DNA of 64,000 nt from a virus, in IMG/VR virus record IMGVR_UViG_3300046011_005443, positions 1 to 64,000 of that record; one strand, written 5' to 3'. How positions within the stretch are numbered: position 1 is the stretch's first letter; each line of letters opens with the position of its first letter. Positions 23,521 through 32,500 of the stretch are shown here, in pieces. Both the position numbers and the translations under genes were made by a program. Under the pieces are notes generated by a model, which made no database searches, was not told the origin of the DNA, and saw only the letters and a program-made list of their open reading frames with translations.

Positions 23521-23544
23521 AAAAAGGCTCTTCGGAGCCTTTTT
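23521..23544 (+). terminator. Strong intrinsic terminator after gp23 (UUCG tetraloop)
   Basis: AAAAAGGCTC-TTCG-GAGCCTTTTT forms a perfect 10-bp stem with a TTCG loop, 26 nt after the capsid stop. The A and T runs make it symmetrical, so it could also act on minus-strand transcripts. Confidence 0.95.
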
Positions 23545-23550
23545 GTTTGA

Positions 23551-23560
23551 CTTAAATATC
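23551..23560 (+). promoter_or_regulatory. Late promoter directly after the gp23 terminator
   Basis: CTTAAATATC is followed at once by ATGATG. The second ATG (23564) is 5 nt from the TAAATA core, the same spacing seen at other leaderless late genes here. Confidence 0.5.
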
Positions 23561-23563
23561 ATG

Positions 23564-23833
23564 ATGAAAGTGGAATCGGAACAAGACTTCAAACAACTAC
23601 GTGAGCAGTTTACGGCATGGAGAAATCGCTTTCCAATGTTTACGCATGATGTTCAACGCATTGAAAAAATAATAAACCAACACATTACTGCGCACAGTAA
23701 AATAATGGTCTTGTATAGACAAACTAAAAATCGCGGATATTTAGAAAAAGCACAACAAGAAATCAATGCCATCAATACAATATTAAACACTGTAGAAAAA
23801 ATGGAACTGATGAGTCTGCTAAGTCGCGGATAA
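23564..23833 (+). CDS. Small helical protein after gp23
   Basis: 89 residues from the second of two adjacent ATG codons (23561/23564). Helical and charged: ESEQDFKQLREQFTAWRNRF, KIINQHITAHSKIMVLYRQT, INTILNTVEKMELMSLLSR. No family recognised. It stands alone between the capsid terminator and a new late promoter (23829) that overlaps its stop. No Shine-Dalgarno is visible. A virion or head-assembly role is guessed from position only. Confidence 0.6.
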   Translation: MKVESEQDFKQLREQFTAWRNRFPMFTHDVQRIEKIINQHITAHSKIMVLYRQTKNRGYLEKAQQEINAINTILNTVEKMELMSLLSRG

Positions 23834-23837
23834 ATAA
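23829..23837 (+). promoter_or_regulatory. Late promoter for the small structural gene at 23904
   Basis: GATAAATAA overlaps the previous stop codon. The expected leader of about 60 nt contains a small GCGG-TAC-CCGC hairpin and AAGGAGAAA before the ATG. Confidence 0.55.
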
Positions 23838-23903
23838 AGTATCTAGAAGAATTATGCGGTACCCGCCGCGTAGACCTAGAACGTCAAACACAAGGAGAAA
23901 CAA

Positions 23904-24311
23904 ATGGGACGCCCACTAAACAAGAAATTTTTTGGTTTATTAGATGATGGTACTAACATCACGGTAAACTGTCAAGTAGGATCAAATGCAGAATCTGCAG
24001 TAGGTTATATCGTTCGTCAACGCTCACCAAAAAGATTTATAGTCAACGACAAAAAAACTGGTACAAACAAACTAGTAGGTGACACTGAATCAGGAAACAG
24101 CCAAGGTAATGTAGGAGTTTGCCAACTAGTAGATAAAGCAGACGGTGCTTTAGATGCAAATGAAATGAGCATTATGGGTGAATTTAACGGACAGGGTATA
24201 AGAATAGCCAAGTTAACCAACAAAATAGCTGTAGATTTTAACGGCACAAGATACAAATGGTCTATAGTTAACGACTCTACAACTAGCATACTTTCTCTAA
24301 CAGCACCGTAA
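23904..24311 (+). CDS. Conserved virion-type protein of unknown function
   Basis: 135 residues, beta-rich. It begins MGRPLNKKFFGLLDDGTN and contains GYIVRQRSPKRFIVNDKKTG and RIAKLTNKIAVDFNGTRYKW. I recall the MGRPLNKK start from conserved hypothetical genes of T4-like marine phages close to structural genes. A head decoration or small appendage protein is possible. It has a strong ribosome site (AAGGAG), is the first gene of the appendage operon, and is followed after 13 nt by a fibre-type gene. Confidence 0.65.
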   Translation: MGRPLNKKFFGLLDDGTNITVNCQVGSNAESAVGYIVRQRSPKRFIVNDKKTGTNKLVGDTESGNSQGNVGVCQLVDKADGALDANEMSIMGEFNGQGIRIAKLTNKIAVDFNGTRYKWSIVNDSTTSILSLTAP

Positions 24312-24324
24312 TTTAGGACCGTAA

Positions 24325-25377
24325 ATGGGACAGTTTCTAAGAGTCAACGGCGACTACAACATTCGAGCAGGCGACGGTGCCAAGATAACACTTGACACTG
24401 GACCTGCTGTGAGTGGTGGGTCAGTACGAGTCACTGGTAATCTCGTGGTCGAAGGTGATACCTTTAATATCAGTACTACTAACTTAACCATTGAAGATAA
24501 CATTATATCGCTAAACACTGGTGAAGTAGGACCAGGTGTTACCCTGATATATTCTGGTGTTGAAATCGATCGTGGCAATACTTCTGCAGTAACTCCGCAG
24601 AACAACGCCAGCTTGCTCTACGACGAAAGCACTGACTCGTGGTTAATCGCGCATGGTTCTGCTCCAGGGCCGTTTAATTTTGATGCCAGTAGTCTTCGCC
24701 TCAAACAGATACTAACAAACAGCACCACCGATTCAGGTGACCTCACACTGATAGGAACCGGCACCGGAGTAGTAAAAGTGTTGGGTACTATTAATTATGA
24801 AGATCAAGTCACAGAAGATGATGATATTCCAAACAAGAAATTTGTTGATGATGCAATTCAAAATAATCCCACATTTCAAATTGTAGCACCACAAAGCCAA
24901 GACACCAGAGTGGTTATTGCAGACAAAGATATTACTCCTAATCTCGCTGGCACAGCTGGATCGTTGGCATATTTTACAGCAACCACTAGTTATAATACTT
25001 TTGGTGAAAGTGCAGTTTCGATAATAGTAGACAATGCTCTAGTCGGACAGTTCTATACAAATAGATTTGAAGTAGGCGATCTAGAAATTGGTGGCGGGCC
25101 GGATCGCAATGAAATTACAAGTCGTGCCAGCATAACCAACGAAAACATTTATGTAAGAACTCAAGGCACCGGTAAACTTCAAACCAACTATGCCATGCAG
25201 TTTGAAAAAATTGGCACAGTGCCCGGATATGTATCAAATAATGTATTGCTATATGCAGCTGTGCCTGGCACAGGCACCACAGGAGTATATTTTGTCAACG
25301 ACAGCGCAGAAACTGCAAAACAAAATGGTGAGTTGATAAGTAAAAACAAAGCACTGGTATTCAGCATGCTATTTTAA
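24325..25377 (+). CDS. Tail-fibre-type structural protein
   Basis: 350 residues, rich in Thr, Ser, Asn and Gly, mostly beta. The N-terminus (GSVRVTGNLVVEGDTFNIST, then NLTIEDNIISLNTGE) is the repeat-like beta block common to phage fibre and appendage proteins. DDIPNKKFVDDAI resembles the ending of intramolecular fibre segments. The C-terminus (VPGTGTTGVYFVNDSAETAK) also occurs in fibre families. It is the first of three related multi-domain genes (with 26513 and 27742). It is probably a trimeric appendage protein; attachment site and receptor are unknown. Confidence 0.6.
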   Translation: MGQFLRVNGDYNIRAGDGAKITLDTGPAVSGGSVRVTGNLVVEGDTFNISTTNLTIEDNIISLNTGEVGPGVTLIYSGVEIDRGNTSAVTPQNNASLLYDESTDSWLIAHGSAPGPFNFDASSLRLKQILTNSTTDSGDLTLIGTGTGVVKVLGTINYEDQVTEDDDIPNKKFVDDAIQNNPTFQIVAPQSQDTRVVIADKDITPNLAGTAGSLAYFTATTSYNTFGESAVSIIVDNALVGQFYTNRFEVGDLEIGGGPDRNEITSRASITNENIYVRTQGTGKLQTNYAMQFEKIGTVPGYVSNNVLLYAAVPGTGTTGVYFVNDSAETAKQNGELISKNKALVFSMLF

Positions 25378-25386
25378 GAGACACAT

Positions 25387-25788
25387 ATGATAAGAAACTA
25401 TGAAAATCCCGAAGGCACACTATCACTGGTAGATTCTACCAATGTCACTATTCCAGTTAAAGTGTTTACCAGCTCAACCACAGGCGGGCCTATTGGAGGT
25501 GGAGTGACGGGTAGAGAAAATGCCGTGACCACCATAGCATTGTGCAACACACTAGCACCCGATCCTGCAGACGAAACTACTAACAGTGTTACAGTAAATA
25601 TCTATATAGTTCGAAGCGGACTAAGTTATGCAGCTGGTAATCTTGTGGTCAGCAATCTTGTAATACCTGCCGGTGAAACTGTGTTCTTTTCTGAAGAACG
25701 CATAGTGTTGGCCAGCGGCGACCAAATATGGGTTGGCACTTCACAAGCCGCAGGACTAAGTGTAACTGTGAGCGTATTAGCTGTATGA
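25387..25788 (+). CDS. Small beta-sandwich appendage protein
   Basis: 133 residues. Beta strands with a TTIALCNTLAPDPADETTNS, VNIYIVRSGL, VISNLVIPAGETVFFSEERI-like pattern (actual text VVSNLVIPAGETVFFSEERI), then LASGDQIWV. The same design (variable start, VxVYI strand, I-P/SP-N/G-x-T turn, L-x-x-GD/GE) recurs in the proteins at 28798 and 43036, so these three look like paralogues interleaved with fibre genes. Likely a small virion decoration or fibre-linking protein. The stop overlaps the next start (ATGA). Confidence 0.55.
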   Translation: MIRNYENPEGTLSLVDSTNVTIPVKVFTSSTTGGPIGGGVTGRENAVTTIALCNTLAPDPADETTNSVTVNIYIVRSGLSYAAGNLVVSNLVIPAGETVFFSEERIVLASGDQIWVGTSQAAGLSVTVSVLAV

Positions 25789-26510
25789 AATTCTTAAAGA
25801 CTAAAAATATTTCTCAGTTTAGCATCAACGATCGTGCGTTGATTTATTATCCTGCTGGCAACGGTCCTGGCAATAGAGTAGTGATCAACGCCAACGGTGG
25901 TATGATGTTGCCCAAAGGCACAACTGCACAACGACCACAGTTGACCAGTGTTCGGCAACCTACAGATGCCAACGGCACTATTCGGTATAACACAACAATT
26001 CCAGCACTAGAAGCTTATGTAGGCGGCGCCTGGGTCACAGTAGCAAGTCCATTTGCTGCTGCTATTACCAAACAAACACTAGGCCCAGGAGACGGTGTTT
26101 CTACTATTTTTGGACCGTTGAACAGCACCTATGCACCATCGTATGCTGCCAGTGCAGATAATGTGTTGGTATTAGTAGAAAACGTCATGCAGATTTCTAC
26201 CACCAATTTTACAGTGGTTCAAAATCCCACAAGCACAGGAACAGGCGCAGAAATTAATGCCACATCATTGAGTAGCGGAAACAACGGCACAAGTTATATA
26301 ATTACTTCGGTAGGAACTACAACATTTACATCATTCGGTGCAGGTGCAAACACAGTAGGCACAGTGTTTACAAAAAGTGGCGGGACTCCTACAGGATCAG
26401 GTAAGGTACGTATCGCTGGATACTATCTCACATTTACATCAGCAGTACCAGCATCGGGAGGAGGCGGTAATCCAGTTTACGTAACTGTATACTACGGATA
26501 CGCCAACTAA
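25785..26510 (+). CDS. Fibre-type structural protein
   Basis: 241 residues from the ATG at 25785, which overlaps the previous TGA; a longer frame from 25728 would overlap coding sequence and is unlikely. MKFLKTKNISQFSINDRALI is followed by a RQPTDANGTIRYNTTIPALE block that also ends the sister fibre proteins (compare EVGETRWNTEEGYLECYDGT at the end of the 26513 protein). This module, with a Trp/Val-containing strand, is common in phage appendages. The C-terminal half is Thr/Gly/Ser-rich. Function beyond virion attachment is unknown. Confidence 0.55.
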   Translation: MKFLKTKNISQFSINDRALIYYPAGNGPGNRVVINANGGMMLPKGTTAQRPQLTSVRQPTDANGTIRYNTTIPALEAYVGGAWVTVASPFAAAITKQTLGPGDGVSTIFGPLNSTYAPSYAASADNVLVLVENVMQISTTNFTVVQNPTSTGTGAEINATSLSSGNNGTSYIITSVGTTTFTSFGAGANTVGTVFTKSGGTPTGSGKVRIAGYYLTFTSAVPASGGGGNPVYVTVYYGYAN

Positions 26511-26512
26511 CC

Positions 26513-27610
26513 ATGAGTCAATTGGGGCGCATAGGTGGACAGGTATTAACAGACAACCTGTTACGTGCAGGCGTTGACCTTGCGTTTGAAACTAATCTAC
26601 TATATATAGATGTCAACAATCAACGTATTGGCGTTAGAGATTCAACGCCAGTATATACGTTAGATGTAAACAGCAATTTTACAACCAACGATCTCACTGT
26701 AGTCACACAGATAGCTCCAGGCAATTTAAGAATAAATTCACCTGATAATTTTACCACCAGTGTAGGTGGTATTGATGTGTATATCAACGGTGACGGCGAA
26801 ATATTTCATGATCGATTGATCACAAACAATCTTGTATTAGATGGCAATCTTATATCTAGCTTGTCTAACAGCGACATAGTTCTAGATCCCAACGGATCAG
26901 GAACAGTAGAGTTAAGAGCCAACACTGACATCGCTGGTAATCTTGCAGTAAGTGGAAACATCAATATCAGCGGAAATTTATCAGGTCAAGGAACCTTGAC
27001 ATTTGGTGACCAAACTTTAGATACGATTACTATAAACACAGATTTTACTCAAAGCATCATACCTGGAGATGATTTGACCTATGCTATGGGTGCAGACGCA
27101 GGTGACAGCAGTGCAAGGCGTTGGAGTCAAATACATGCACCGGACTGGACAAATATAACCAACGGAGCATGGCCCGGCAGCGGACTACGGTCGCAATCAG
27201 TAACAGTTAGTGATCAACTTATCCTTAACGGAGTAATTAATAAAATATCGGCCACGCAGAGCAACGACGATGTAGTATTATTGCCAGACACAGGCATTAC
27301 TCGCATAGAGGCCACACAGTGGCAGAACAATGACATAACCAACCTCTTAAATACACCATTGATTTTTGCCAGCACAGCAGGCATTGGATATTTGAGATTC
27401 ATGGATACCAATGCATTTGTCATACCCTCAGGAGATAATTCCCAGAGAAGAGGCAGCCCAGAAGTTGGTGAAACACGGTGGAACACTGAAGAAGGATATT
27501 TAGAATGTTACGACGGCACTGTGTGGGCAATCGGCACAGGTGGCGGTGTCGAAGTTAGTGTTGAGATTATGGAAGACCTCAGCCATATTTATAACCTGAT
27601 GTTAGGGTAA
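26513..27610 (+). CDS. Fibre-type protein, paralogue of the 27742 gene
   Basis: 365 residues. MSQLGRIGGQVLTDNLLRAG is followed by LAFETNLLYIDVNNQRIGVR, then beta repeats (NIAGNLAVSGNINISGN-like) and a C-terminal ETRWNTEEGYLECYDGTVWA module. The neighbouring 27742 protein shares this plan along its length (GRISGQLLKSNLLRAGENLA; FETDLLYLDVVNSRIGIR). The pair must come from a tandem duplication followed by divergence. They probably form trimeric fibres or baseplate appendages. A DPNGSGTVELRAN element is shared with 27742 as DPNGTGTVNVIAN. Confidence 0.65.
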   Translation: MSQLGRIGGQVLTDNLLRAGVDLAFETNLLYIDVNNQRIGVRDSTPVYTLDVNSNFTTNDLTVVTQIAPGNLRINSPDNFTTSVGGIDVYINGDGEIFHDRLITNNLVLDGNLISSLSNSDIVLDPNGSGTVELRANTDIAGNLAVSGNINISGNLSGQGTLTFGDQTLDTITINTDFTQSIIPGDDLTYAMGADAGDSSARRWSQIHAPDWTNITNGAWPGSGLRSQSVTVSDQLILNGVINKISATQSNDDVVLLPDTGITRIEATQWQNNDITNLLNTPLIFASTAGIGYLRFMDTNAFVIPSGDNSQRRGSPEVGETRWNTEEGYLECYDGTVWAIGTGGGVEVSVEIMEDLSHIYNLMLG

Positions 27611-27622
27611 TTTTCAAAAATC

Positions 27623-27631
27623 GATAAATAC
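27623..27631 (+). promoter_or_regulatory. Late promoter with long leader
   Basis: GATAAATAC lies 111 nt before the ATG at 27742, much farther than other late promoters in the window; the space holds a structured leader. Confidence 0.6.
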
Positions 27632-27638
27632 TTTTAAT

Positions 27639-27736
27639 TGCAAAAACGACCATTTTTGCAGGATCCGACTGCGGTAAACCGGCAAAGAGCGTGAGCTGAA
27701 AATCTGGTTAACGGTGTAACACCGGGTAAATTGGAG
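27639..27736 (+). other. Structured 5' leader of the 27742 fibre gene
   Basis: About 105 nt of non-coding sequence between a late promoter and the start codon. Hairpins visible: TGCAAAAA/TTTTTGCA (27639-27660, loop CGACCA) and CGGTG-TAA-CACCG (27712-27724), with further G/C-rich pairing possible between 27668 and 27700. GGAGA at 27732-27736 is the ribosome site, 8 nt beyond the second hairpin. It may stabilise the mRNA or control translation. I recognise no known riboswitch. Confidence 0.45.
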
Positions 27737-27741
27737 AGCTA

Positions 27742-28794
27742 ATGGCTATCGGTCGCATTTCCGGTCAGCTCTTGAAGTCAAATCTTCTTCGTGCAGGAGA
27801 AAATCTGGCATTCGAGACGGACTTACTCTATCTAGATGTTGTGAACTCTCGAATCGGGATACGCACAGCGACCCCAACGGTTGACCTCGATGTCAACGGA
27901 CACACCCGTTCTACAAACGTCACAGTAGACAATCAATTAAATATTGGAAACTTACACTTTACTGGTAATACCATAACTAGTGATTCCAACACTATAAATT
28001 TTGCAGCGGCAGCAGGTGAAGCCACTGTTTACCACTCAAGACTGCAGATAGACGATTTACAACTGCAAGGCAATGTTATATCAACCACTGTCAGCAACAG
28101 TTCTATAGAAATAGACCCTAATGGAACCGGCACAGTTAATGTCATAGCCAACACCAATATCACAGGAAATCTAGCAGTTACAGGAAATGTAAGTGCTACC
28201 GGTAATATAGTCATTGGCGGAAATATAACTATTGGTGATGCTCTTACAGATAATATTGTAATCAATGCCAGCATTCGCAGCGACCTTGTGCCAGAAACTG
28301 ATAATCTTTATGATCTAGGATCTCCCACATTCCGTTGGAGAGCTATCTATGTCAATGATTTTTATACCAATACTATAAACGTTCCAGCATTGGATGTTGG
28401 AAACTTGATGTTCCGTGACAATGAGATTACCACAACTACTGGACAAGATCTATACATTGATGGCAACGGTGCAGGCGGTGTTAGATTAGGTAATTTTAGA
28501 ATTGTTGACAACGTTATTACAAATGTGTCTACAAATGCAATCACACAAATAGCACAGTCTGGCACAGGCTATTTTAAAATACAAGGTACTAATGGGTTTG
28601 TTCCTCCTAGAGGAGATGACGGACAACGTCCTACAGCTTATGCAGTTTTAGGAATGACTAGATTTAATACCAATTCTAAAGCATTAGAAATATGGGACGG
28701 GTTAACTTGGGCATCACCGGCTGGAGCATCGGGAGCTGTGAGTATTACCCAGGCCAACGACATTGCAGTGCAGATAGCACTCACACTAGGATAA
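27742..28794 (+). CDS. Fibre-type protein, paralogue of the 26513 gene
   Basis: 350 residues. The N-terminal 30 residues (GRISGQLLKSNLLRAGENLA) repeat those of the 26513 protein. Beta repeats follow (NITGNLAVTGNVSATGNIVI), then LYDLGSPTFRWRAIYVNDFY, a module found in many phage fibre proteins, and a C-terminal GMTRFNTNSKALEIWDGLTW block. It has its own late promoter and a structured leader, unlike its sister. Likely a trimeric appendage. No receptor-binding tip can be identified. Confidence 0.65.
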   Translation: MAIGRISGQLLKSNLLRAGENLAFETDLLYLDVVNSRIGIRTATPTVDLDVNGHTRSTNVTVDNQLNIGNLHFTGNTITSDSNTINFAAAAGEATVYHSRLQIDDLQLQGNVISTTVSNSSIEIDPNGTGTVNVIANTNITGNLAVTGNVSATGNIVIGGNITIGDALTDNIVINASIRSDLVPETDNLYDLGSPTFRWRAIYVNDFYTNTINVPALDVGNLMFRDNEITTTTGQDLYIDGNGAGGVRLGNFRIVDNVITNVSTNAITQIAQSGTGYFKIQGTNGFVPPRGDDGQRPTAYAVLGMTRFNTNSKALEIWDGLTWASPAGASGAVSITQANDIAVQIALTLG

Positions 28795-28797
28795 AAT

Positions 28798-29130
28798 ATG
28801 CCAACCTTATTTAGACATGCGGTTAACACTAATATAGGAACTACTCCTGTTGATGTAATACAGATACCACTGGGAGTAAGAGCTACGGTGATTGGATTGA
28901 ATTTGGCCAATATCACAGACTATGACACCGCCGTAGTTGACGTGTATATTATAGATGAAAATTCTACTCAAGCACACTATATACGAGGATTATCAATTTC
29001 TCCTAACAGCACAGCTAAGATTATCACACAAGGTGAAAAACTGATATTACCAGAAACCGCAGGTATACGAATAGTCAGCGATACCGAAGACAGCATTGAT
29101 GTTGTTGTTAGTTATGTAGAAATATCTTAA
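28798..29130 (+). CDS. Small beta-sandwich appendage protein
   Basis: 110 residues. TVIGLNLANITDYDTAVVDV, then YIIDENSTQAHYIRGLSIS, PNSTAKIITQGEKLILPETA and a final DVVVSYVEIS strand. Similar in plan to the proteins at 25387 and 43036. It lies 3 nt after a fibre gene and 9 nt before another virion-type gene, all in one operon. Probably a small virion component; no specific function can be assigned. Confidence 0.6.
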   Translation: MPTLFRHAVNTNIGTTPVDVIQIPLGVRATVIGLNLANITDYDTAVVDVYIIDENSTQAHYIRGLSISPNSTAKIITQGEKLILPETAGIRIVSDTEDSIDVVVSYVEIS

Positions 29131-29139
29131 GGAAAAATC

Positions 29140-29505
29140 ATGCCAAGTAATTATTATTTAGGTCAAAGTCCAGATGAAGCACTAGGAGATAGTCCTCGCT
29201 ATTGGTATGCTCTGCGTAGAAACAGCGACGGAGAATTATTTTTGTATAGAAGTGATCAACTCAAAGACAAAGACAGCATTGAATTAAATTTACCAGGCGC
29301 TCCTGAAGAAAATTTTGAAGATTTTGAACCAGGCGTAGATTATTTTGATGGTATCACGCAAGATCACGAAGTAGAATATGACAATTTAGTCTGGACACAA
29401 TATCGTTGGGACAACAGAAACATGTTGTATTATGTAGATAATCAGGGAAGATTAACCCAGAGAATAAATCAGGGATACACCTATCCCACAGGTCATTCAA
29501 GTTAA
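29140..29505 (+). CDS. Small acidic appendage-operon protein
   Basis: 121 residues, acidic and aromatic-rich: YYLGQSPDEALGDSPRYWYA, LRRNSDGELFLYRSDQLKDK, EEFEPGVDYF-like (actual ENFEDFEPGVDYFDG), QYRWDNRNMLYYVDNQGRLT. I recall similar proteins upstream of giant fibre genes in T4-like cyanophages. It ends 13 nt before the first giant fibre gene and has AAGGAAA before its ATG. It may be a chaperone or adaptor for the fibre; this is inference from position. Confidence 0.6.
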   Translation: MPSNYYLGQSPDEALGDSPRYWYALRRNSDGELFLYRSDQLKDKDSIELNLPGAPEENFEDFEPGVDYFDGITQDHEVEYDNLVWTQYRWDNRNMLYYVDNQGRLTQRINQGYTYPTGHSS

Positions 29506-29518
29506 AGTGGAATAAATC

Positions 29519-32500
29519 ATGGCAGAATTTAAGATCAGTAGAATTAGATATACGTGGAAGAATGAATGGGCAGCTGATTCAACTACGTATTTTAAAGATG
29601 ATGTGGTGAGGTATGGAGGCAGCACTTGGATATGCCAAAGACAACACACAGCATCCACTTTTGCGGGTGACCAAAATTACTATAGTAATCCTGGAGACAC
29701 TCAACCGACTCCGGCCTGGATTAAGATGACCGACGGATATGCATGGCGCGGAAATTGGAATCCTACAACTCTATACAATCCAGGTGATCTAGCACTGTAT
29801 GGTGGTGTTATCTATATTTGTATTACCAGCCACACGTCTGTAGCAATATTCGACACTAGTTTAATAAATTGGGCTGTATATCTATCAACAGACAATTGGA
29901 GATCAGCATGGACGCCAGCTACTAGATACGGTATTGGAGACATTGTTAGATACAACGGTATTGTTTACAGATGTATTATAGGTCACACTTCATCTACTAC
30001 AAATTTGGGTTTAGAAATAGGAAACAATGATACCGAAGACGACAGTGCCGGGGAATTATGGCAAATATACTACGAAGGTATAGAATATAAAGGAACATGG
30101 ACTGCTACTACTAGATACAGACGCAACGACCTTGTAAAATATGGTGGTAGTATTTTACGTTGTGTTACAGGACATGTTGCAGGATCTAATATCACCAATG
30201 AAAATTTTGTTACAGAATTTTCTGGATTTAATTTTTATCAAAACTGGAGCAATGCAGTTTATTACGCCATTGGCGACATAGTAAGATATGGAGGATATCT
30301 ATATATCTCCGTTACCAATCATACCAACAGTTCTAGTATCACCGAAGACACTGTAAATTGGAAGGTACTATCAAAAGCCACTGATTTTATGGGCACATGG
30401 AGTGCAGATACAGATTATAAAGTTGGAGATGTAGTTCGTCGTGGAGGAAATCTATACACAGCGATAGCTGATACAGTAAATGATGGCAGTTCTTTGGATT
30501 ATTTAGATTCCAGTAATTGGGAACTGGTTAATGTGGCTCAAACATTTAGAGGTAGTTGGATTGTAGGTGCATCGTATAGTCTTAATGAACTTGTGGTATT
30601 TAAAGGCAATACCTATAAGGCCACAGTTGAACACATTGCTGCCAATGCTAATTTTCCGGGAGATAACGGCGAGGGTATAAATTATTGGGATCTCGTGCTT
30701 CAGGCAGGTTCAGAAATAGGAATGTCGCAGCGTGGGGATTTATTAACCTTTGACCTTTCAAGATCAATCGTAGGTGACGGCAGCACGTTTGGTCTCACTA
30801 GTGTTCCGGTTGGATTAGAAAATCAAGTTGTTATAGCAAATCAAGAAAGCAGTATTGACTACGCATACTGGGGAGATCTAGCTAGAGTAAGATACGTGGA
30901 TCCTACAGGTGTCGATGATTACACCAATCCAGAAAGAGGCACCAGTCAATTCTTGCCTTGGAAAACTATTAGATTTGCCTGTGAACAGGTTAATGATGGC
31001 TACAATGGACATACCACCATCAAGGTTGCTGTAGGTGAATACACGGAATTAACTCCGATTATTGTGCCACCTAAAACAGTGATACTAGGTGCTGAACTTC
31101 GTAGCACAACAATAAAGCCATCGAGCCCAGTGCTATCGGCTACAGATCGCACACGACATATAGCTGTGTTAAATAGAATTTCCGGAATAATACAAGCGAT
31201 TATAGCAGGAACTCCAATCAGTCCAGCGAAATCTGTGGGTAATTCTTTGAATCAAGTGATTTTGACAGAATCGATTCAAGTATCATTTAACCCACCAATA
31301 TTTGACCCTGAGAATCCGCTAAATGAGATACTAAACACAGTTATTCAGCCTATCACTACCAGCAGTGCTGCTGCTGTGGCAATACAAAACAAAATCACAG
31401 ATATAATTTCCTACATCAATTTTTATGTAAACAGTTCTGGTTCAAATCCTGCAGTAGTAGGCACTAATACTGCACAGACTTCTACAGCATACACCAATAC
31501 TGTGTTGGTGTTAGAAGCCAACAAGAATTTTATCATTGCAGAAGCTGTGGCCTACATGCAGGCCACATATCCTACATATGATTTTGATGCGGATATGCTG
31601 CGACACAGTATTCGTGGATATGTAGATGCTTGGAAATATGATATCATATATACAGGCAATTACAAATCTTTGTTAACAGCAAGATATTATAGAAATCAAA
31701 TACTAGGATGCACAAATACCGAAGACATGTTCTATGTGAGAAATGCTACCGGAATACGCAACTGCACTTTGAAGGGATTAGAATCAACCCTGAATCCGCC
31801 TGTGGCCTTTGATCTATATCAGATACCGCTGGGAGGTGCCTATGTGTCGCTGGATCCAGGATGGGGACCAAACGATAATAGTACCTGGATCACTACTCGA
31901 TCTCCTTATATTCAAGGTGTTACTACCATAGGCACAGGCTGTGTTGGACAAAAGATCGACGGTGCTCTGCACAACGGAGGCAATAGATCTATTGTTAGCA
32001 ACGACTTCACACAGGTCTTAAGTGACGGAATCGGAGCTTGGGTGCGTAATAACGGTCGAGCAGAATTGGTTTCGGTGTTCACATATTATTGTCATATTGG
32101 ATATTTTGCCGAAGACGGTGGTGTTATACGAGCCACAAACGGCAACTGTTCTTATGGTACGTATGGCGCCATCGCAGACGGCATCGATGCCTCAGAAACA
32201 CCAGTCATAGCAAGGAACTATACCAGAGCTCAACAGGCCATTGTGGCAGCAGCTTTTGCTGGAGATTTTGTTGACGAAATACAGATTTTAGAATGGGCAA
32301 ATATGGGTCAGGATTATACCTCGGCTACTGCAACGTTTGCTGGTGCTGGCGTCAATGCCAGTGTGGTTTTTGAAGAGTTCAGAGATGATGCTGTGTTTGA
32401 AGCACGACGACTTGATGTCAATGCCGGCACCACTCAAATAGCACAAGAAATTGGCGGCAGTGGTTATGTAGTAGTACAGAACAATGCACAAGGTGGCGAT

